From: Rhodiola kirilowii
Taxonomy: Eukaryota > Streptophyta > Magnoliopsida > Saxifragales > Crassulaceae
DNA length: 64,000 nucleotides
Reading direction: 5' to 3'
Assembly (NCBI GenBank): GCA_033675215.1
Contig: CM066201.1
Location: 15,376,001 to 15,440,000, forward strand
This document shows, one piece after another, positions 58,916 to 64,000 of the stretch. The first letter of the stretch is position 1, and each line of letters starts with the position of its first letter. A program made the position numbers and the translations under genes. Below the pieces are notes generated by a model that worked only from the letters and a program-made list of their open reading frames with translations, ran no database searches and was not told where the DNA came from.

Positions 58916-61444
58916 TTACTGGTTTGGGTCCCATGGGTGGCTGAGGTCAAACTTTGCCACCGTTCCAGTGTTGCTTCTTCCTGACTTCTTGCTGGAGTAA
59001 GAGCTCCATGGTTTTGGTGTTTTCACTTTCCATTGTTTCTGAGAAGGCGGGAGACCTTTGACCATAGCGGCTGGTCTTGATACTTTTCTGGTCCCTAAAG
59101 ACAGGTCAGAAAACTGTGCATCGTGATCTGAGATAGGTGTTATGTCTGGCAGTTTCTTCGTGTCCGGGCGGCTCTTATTAATGTAGAAGTGTGCAATTTT
59201 GCCGCCGAACTTAAGTGATAATGACCCCTTGCCCACATCGATTCTTGCTTTAGTGGCGTAGAGGAATGGTCGTCCCAATATTATTGTCGGTGGATTGTCT
59301 TCGCTGGTTTCTTCTGTTGGTATTACATAGAAGTCTGCAGCAACTACGAGCTCTCCCACATGGAGTATTACATCTTCCAGTTCTCCGACCGGACGGATGC
59401 ATGACTTATCTCCTAGCTCGATATTTGACCGGGGAGGTTTCAATGGACCAAGTCCTAGTAAGTAATACAAGGAGGAAGGCATGGTGTTGACAGCAGCCCC
59501 AAGATCGACTAAGCATTTGTGGATCTGGGTTTCACCAATACCGCAAGTGATTGTAAAGGCTCCTGGGTCTTTATCTCTTTCCGGTTGTGACTCATGGTCT
59601 GAAACGAGGGCTCTTTCTATTCTTGGACCAGTCTGCCTATTCCTTGGCCTTAAGTTGTTGTCTTCGTCCCATCCTGATGCTGGTACGTCGGTGTGTATAA
59701 TTGGCGGTGGTGTTATGCAGACGGTGAATGCATATCGTCCATTGTCGGCATGTGTAACCCATGTTTTGCCATTATTGGGACGATCTTCCTCTTGATTCCA
59801 ATCAGGTCGACGTCTGCGGTTGAAGTGATTGTTCGTGAGTTTGTAAGTTGGGGATCGTGCTACTTCTCCTAGTGTAGCCTTCATGCTTGACCTCTTTATC
59901 ATGCTTATATTTGCCTTTGGATTTTGAACGGTCTGTGAAGGAAGTCTGCCAGGTTCAGTAGTGAGTGTAGACATTGCGGTGGTGAGCTGGGACATTTGTT
60001 TGGTCAATTCCGAGATTGCCCCGTCAGTTTTTGCCTGGTACTGGTGTAGCGAAGTACCCAACTGATTAATGTTTCCCGCGAGCTCCTTCATCGTGTCGTT
60101 GAGCGATTTGCTTGGTTCCTGCAGATTGCTCGGTCTGGCTTGGTACTGATTTGGCCCTTTTTGGTGATATTGGCCTGCCGATGGAGTGTTCTGGTGATAT
60201 TGTCGGTGGGGTGGTTGGTAGAATGACTGCGCTAGTTGAGGGACAGCTGGTTGTGTATCCGTCTGAAGATAGCTGTTGTTGTTACGCCAGCCTGGGTTGG
60301 ATGTTTGACCGTACTGTCTATTTTATCCAGCTCTGTCGTTGTTGTATCCTCGATATCCTCCCACTGTATTTACATCAGCCGGTTCTTCTTCTATCAATGT
60401 TGGGCATGCGTCTGTTTTGTGGTCTGTAGAACCACAGAACTCGCAAGGTTTTACCGTAACTGGCTGTCTACGTATGATCTCAATCATCATCTCCTTTAAC
60501 TGTTTCATCTCTTCAGTTATGGAGTTTACTGATGCCTCGGTTTGTGCTACCCTTTTTGATCGAGAGAATTCATCTTGGCGAGTGGTCTCTTCTCTAAATC
60601 GAGCATTTTCAGCAACGTTGGCGATGAGATTTCTGATGCCACTTAATGATAGATTCATCATGGACCCTCCCGCTGAGGCATCCAAGAGCATTTTGTCTAA
60701 TGGTCTTAATCCATCAATGAGGTACTCGATGATGAGTTTCTCGGGCAGTCCAAGGGTACAGCAGCTCCTTTCTAGGTGATTGAACTTTTCCAGGTAATCG
60801 TACATGGTTTCATTGGGACCTTGTTTGATTTCCTGTAGTTGCTTCCTTACTTGTATTGCTCTTCCAGCCGGGTAGTACTTGTCTAAGAATTTCTTCTGCA
60901 TCTGAGCCCATGTTCTAATGCTTCCGGAAGGCAATGAAAGGAACCAGTCGCTTGCCGAGTCTATGAGGGAAAAATAGAACGCTTTTAACTTGAAGTCGTC
61001 CATATTCACTCGATTGGGCTTTAGATTCTGGCAAATGCCATGTAGGCGTTGGAGGTGAGTTGCGGCAGATTCTCCTTGAGATCCTGAGAATTTTGGCAGG
61101 CTGTGTGCCACTGATGCGTTGATGGTTATATTTTCTAATTCAGGGCTCTCATAGATGCACCACGGCTGTGTCTCGAAATTAGGGGCATTTAACTCGCCCA
61201 TAGTTGGTTCACGGTAGTAGTTATCCCCATAGTAGTTGTCGAAAGCGGGTTCTCTTCTTGGCATGTATCGAGGTTGAGGTTGTGGTCGTGGGGGATGGAT
61301 AGGAGGTTGTACTGGACCAGCTCTTCTGTTTCTGATGAGTTGTTCCGGATCGTCGACGAATGGAAACGGCACCTCATCATTTTGATCGTACAGGTTTATT
61401 TCTTCGTCATCCTGGTAGTCAAGGTGACTTTCTTCGCGAGACAT
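58916..61444 (-). pseudogene. Gag plus aspartic-protease-like region of W
   Basis: It starts MSREESHLDYQDDEEINLYD at 61444. The gag core contains FYFSLIDSASDWFLSLPSGS, WAQMQKKFLDKYYPAGRA, NETMYDYLEKFNHLERSC and LDASAGGSMMNLSLSGIRNL. A zinc knuckle follows (CEFCGSTDHKTDAC), then a Gln-rich linker and a protease-like domain (DPGAFTITCGIGETQ, CLVDLGAAVNTMP, IILGRPFLYATKARIDV). The tail ends KFDLSHPWDPNQ. It is a close homologue of the X coding region, although its LTR matches Y. No polymerase follows. It has about one or two breaks. Confidence 0.87.
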
Positions 61445-61496
61445 GGTTGTTTTGAAGCGCGTAACGATTCAAAGAACAGTTATCCGATGACTAGTT

Positions 61497-61513
61497 CCCC
61501 GGCAACGGCGCCA
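61497..61513 (-). other. Primer-binding site (tRNA-Asp type) of W
   Basis: The minus strand reads TGGCGCCGTTGCCGGGG three bases inside the right LTR. Confidence 0.87.
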
Positions 61514-61516
61514 ATT

Positions 61517-63049
61517 TGACAGAACCGCTCGTCGTCAAAGCGATTTGTGCAAATAAATTTATAATAGTCCGCTACTCGCAACTATACTACTGGGTAGTAC
61601 TTGGTAAGTAGGGGTCGAACCCAAGGGAACCAGGGGAATAATTGTTCTTCGGGGGGATTACGCAGCGTGGGAGCGTGTTTAAGGTCGGTTGGTTGGTTTT
61701 AAAGCTACCATCTATTTTGATTGATTGGTTGGTTGGTTGGTTGATTTTAATACTGGAAAGTAAATTACAGTTTATAATTAAAGAGAAATGTTCGGTTTCA
61801 GGGGACTTGTATTATATCCTGTTTATCATTGACCTTTAGTGACTCTCCTAAGTATTCAAACGGTGTATCAAGGCCATTCCAAGCACTCGATTTGCGTACA
61901 CTGTCTAGCCTATTCCAAGGACGTAGAACACTTATTCTATTTAGACTAATACTCCATTCCCGGTTATATTAGCCTATGTGCATCCATTTGATCAATCATT
62001 CCCGATCAACCAAATGGTGTTTAAGATGAGTCAAACTTCTCAGATAAGCTTTGCCATTCCAAGCATCCACTTATCCGTACAAGTTTACGAACCCCGCTGT
62101 AGAGTTTTGCCATTCCAAGCATCCACTCTACCTTGGACGTTCTGACTTAATATATGGCACATAGAATAAGTTTTGAATACTTAGACTAGACACTAAGTTA
62201 ATAGTCTAAAACATTTTATAATACAAGTGCGCCCCTTAGACCGAACTACAAGTTTAGCTACTATTCAGCGCGCTAAACATTATAACTAAGGAAATAAAAC
62301 AGTTGAATAAATACGAAGAAATACTTACAACCGTTGAAGCGCCAAGGGAGCTATCCTTTATTTCCAAAGCAAAATTACAACGTTACAAATATTACAACTT
62401 CTAGAGAGAGAAGTGAAATGAGATTGAGGTGTGTTGAAATGAGGAGGAGGAGGCTTGTATTTATAGCCAAAATGGGAGGAGATGGGTGGTGGAGATGGTT
62501 TTCATCCAAGGGTGGAGGAGGAAGAGTGCAAGGCAAGCTTGGGAGGAGGAGTGGAGGAGAAGCCTCCACTTGTCATCTTCTCCATGGAGGAGGAGGAGCA
62601 GCCGGCGGCTTTGGGAGGAGGAGGTGGCGCCGCCGGTTGCCGGTCACCCAAAGGGGAGGAGCTCCTCCCTTGCCCACCTCCTTGAATGGTGGCCGGTCAC
62701 CTTGCCCTATGTGTGAGTTTTGTACAGTTTTGTGCAGTCTTTTCACAAAACTGTAAATGTGTTTCTTCCCCGGGCTGTCTTGACTCTACTCCTGATTCTT
62801 CTGATTAATTTGTTATGGTCAATTCAATGTCAGGATCCTTGATATTTCTTCAGTCGGCATATGATCTTGACCTTGGATTGACTCTTGTTATCTTTTCAGC
62901 ATAAAATCCTCTCCTTAGCGTGTTTTCACTTCAGTCTCTAAAATGCCCTGTGGAAATATATCGGGACTAACACATAGAAGTTAGATAGACAAACAGTCTA
63001 AATAAGGGGGTTATACTGTGTTTCTGATTTGTATAATTATGGTCCATCA
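61517..63049 (-). repeat. Right (5') LTR of element W
   Basis: Virtually identical to the left LTR of W. The box GGTCGAACCC is at 61611-61622 and the outer end CCATCA at 63049. Confidence 0.93.
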
Positions 63050-63329
63050 CTCGCTCCAAGGCCAATATATCAGCCAGTCGGTTGAATCTCCTCCTTGGGC
63101 ACTTTTTGCTCCAAAAGCTCGGTCTTTCTTGCGGTTTTGATCAGTAAGCCTCGCAATCAGAGGATAGATGCTTTTAACCTGAAACGTAAGAATAAGGGTC
63201 AATGAACACTAAATTAGCACCGGGAATGGACCAAAACTCTTTGTAAATGGAGAGATGAATGAGTCGAGAATTTGACTCATCAAAACACTCCACACTTAGA
63301 GTTTGATTGTCCCGAGCAAATGAACAGGC

Positions 63330-64000
63330 TGTCGTCGTACCTGTGCAAAAACAATTTATAATCTCCTCACTTCAGACTGTGGATTAGAACAGCGGTAAGC
63401 AAGGGTCGAACCCAAGGGAGCTAGATGGTTACTACTTCGTTCTGTAAAGGAGAAAAACAAGAAACTAGAGTGAAAGTATTGGTTAGTGAACACTGAGAAG
63501 GCACGAAAATTGCTGGGGTTTTATCAATCAGAGAAGATATTCAGGTTAGGGTATTATTCTATTGTGACTTGGTTTTATCATTGATTTCTAATTATCGTGT
63601 TTCTAATTCCTAAGTGTGGTTACTTCCCTTCCAAGTTGTAACCTAAAGCAGTGTCTTTCCGGACGCCTACACCACAATTAAACCTAATAATTCAATACTC
63701 CATTCCAAGATATATCGAATTAGTGCACTACTTGTTAATAGCTCTCTAGTATCAACAAATAGCAAATAGGGGAGTTGAATTGATCAGTTAAGCTTTGCCA
63801 TTCCAAGCCTCCACTTAACTTCACAATTCAATCCAAATAATGAGCACAAACGATTTAATCGAATAACGAAACAAGCATTAAGATTCAAATCTCAAAAACA
63901 TAAGTCACAATTATTTAACCCGAAAACGAATATGGGTTTTAGTTACTCATAGTCATAAGGAAATAATGCAGGGAAATAAAAGGAAAATAACAACTTCACT
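63330..64000 (-). mobile_element. Element U: partial LTR at the window edge
   Basis: A new LTR appears to start TGTCGTCGTACC at 63330, just inside the interior of V. It has the group features on the plus strand: CAATTTATAAT, GGTAAGCAAGGGTCGAACCC (box at 63403-63413) and CATTCC-core motifs (for example GCCATTCCAAGCCTCC near 63796). Its other end is outside the window, so neither the target duplication nor the interior can be checked. Confidence 0.6.

Larger units (their letters stand above)
56149..63049 (-). mobile_element. Element W: young gag-protease LTR element in V LTR
   Basis: LTRs at 56149-57679 and 61517-63049 carry perfect target duplications ctcgc (56144-56148 and 63050-63054). A tRNA-Asp-type primer site is next to the right LTR and a purine tract (minus AAAAGTGTGGGGTGAT) next to the left. 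The coding region gives gag plus a protease-like domain without polymerase. The LTRs differ at well under 1% of sites by eye, so W is probably the youngest insertion here. It has about one or two coding breaks. Confidence 0.94.
54880..63282 (-). repeat. 3' LTR of V, split by element W
   Basis: The LTR parts are 54880-56148 and 63055-63282, about 1.5 kb. It ends CTCATCA with an inverted repeat GAGTC...GACTC at its tip. A TATA box (minus CTATAAATAGAAACT) lies near 55850. Confidence 0.78.
15939..64000 (+). mobile_element. CACTA (En/Spm) transposon hosting the nested stack
   Basis: The left end begins CACTACGTCAG at 15939, followed by subterminal TGCGACA repeats. It then carries a TNPD-like transposase gene (17092-19998) and a second gene with Transposase_24-like sequence (20535-32623). 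CACTA sequence resumes cleanly on both sides of T and S and runs to 32922, where Copia Z enters. Z extends beyond the window, so the right terminal repeat is not visible. The element is inactive because its transposase is broken. The 3-bp target duplication cannot be checked. The left end position is moderately sure. Confidence 0.7.
32923..64000 (-). mobile_element. Element Z: Sirevirus-like Copia, heavily interrupted
   Basis: A minus-strand Copia. Its 3' LTR is at 32923-33782, preceded in element sense by the purine tract AAGGGGGAGATTGA. An extra post-pol reading region (about 34020-36502), RNase H, RT, integrase and gag follow, then an initiator-Met-type primer site (54235-54246) and part of the 5' LTR (54257-54879). 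Element X sits in its gag and element V in its 5' LTR. The rest of that LTR lies beyond the window. The LTRs differ by roughly 5% by eye, so Z is older than its guests. It is broken, with many breaks. Confidence 0.85.
54880..64000 (-). mobile_element. Element V: LTR element inserted in Copia Z 5' LTR
   Basis: It begins TGAACGTTG at 54880 after taact (54875-54879), the presumed target duplication, exactly where the Z LTR breaks off. Its 3' LTR is 54880-56148 plus 63055-63282, split by W. A purine tract (minus AAGTGTGGAGTGTTTT) and the start of the interior follow at 63283-63329. The rest is outside the window or hidden by U. The LTR belongs to the same family as 1-961 and 11557-13384. No coding part is visible. 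Confidence 0.8.

Overview
The window is nuclear DNA of a flowering plant, probably a eudicot. The evidence is one plant-specific AT-hook (AHL) gene, an En/Spm (CACTA) transposon, plant-type Copia and Athila/Tat-like Gypsy relatives, a tRNA-derived SINE and a hAT MITE. I saw no tRNA or rRNA gene, no CRISPR array and no bacterial feature. The only host gene I can support is the AHL gene on the minus strand at 14320-15231. Nearly everything else is transposable-element sequence.

Left part (1-15938). A partial LTR (1-961, minus) cuts into a Copia element (962 to about 5885), which lies beside a fragment of another Copia (about 5886-6215). A gag-only Copia-like element follows (7358 to about 9486), then a hAT MITE with perfect 8-bp target duplications (10503-10869). 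Next is a SINE with 16-bp target duplications (11414-13528) that holds a solo LTR (11557-13384). Then come the AHL gene and about 700 bp of upstream DNA.

Right part (15939-64000). This is best read as one CACTA transposon opened up by successive insertions. The CACTA carries a broken TNPD-type transposase gene and a second gene with a Transposase_24-like domain. Into it went element T (21193-28961, TSD agcac), solo LTR S (30228-31756, TSD cttac) and Copia element Z (from 32923). Z was entered by X (40811-54068, TSD actgc) and by V (from 54880). X was entered by Y (41249-46616, TSD gagcg). V was entered by W (56149-63049, TSD ctcgc) and probably by U (from 63330). The right ends of V, Z and the CACTA lie beyond the window.

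Elements T, X, Y and W form a related group. All have a primer-binding site that fits the 3' end of tRNA-Asp, similar LTR tips and an AAGTGTGGGG-type polypurine tract. They encode only gag, or gag plus an aspartic-protease-like region, with no reverse transcriptase or integrase, so they must have relied on a helper. Their modules are shuffled: Y and W share an LTR but differ in gag, T and Y share one gag type, and X and W share another.

The most unusual signal is in their LTR leaders. A short core motif occurs about six times per LTR, and nearly all copies have changed together between elements (CATTTC in T, S and X; CATTCC in W and U; GTTAC in Y). Other cis-signals also stand out: a GGGTTCGACCCC box 91-99 nt from the primer-binding site, a covarying hairpin after the gag stop, and family-specific palindrome clusters upstream of the TATA box.
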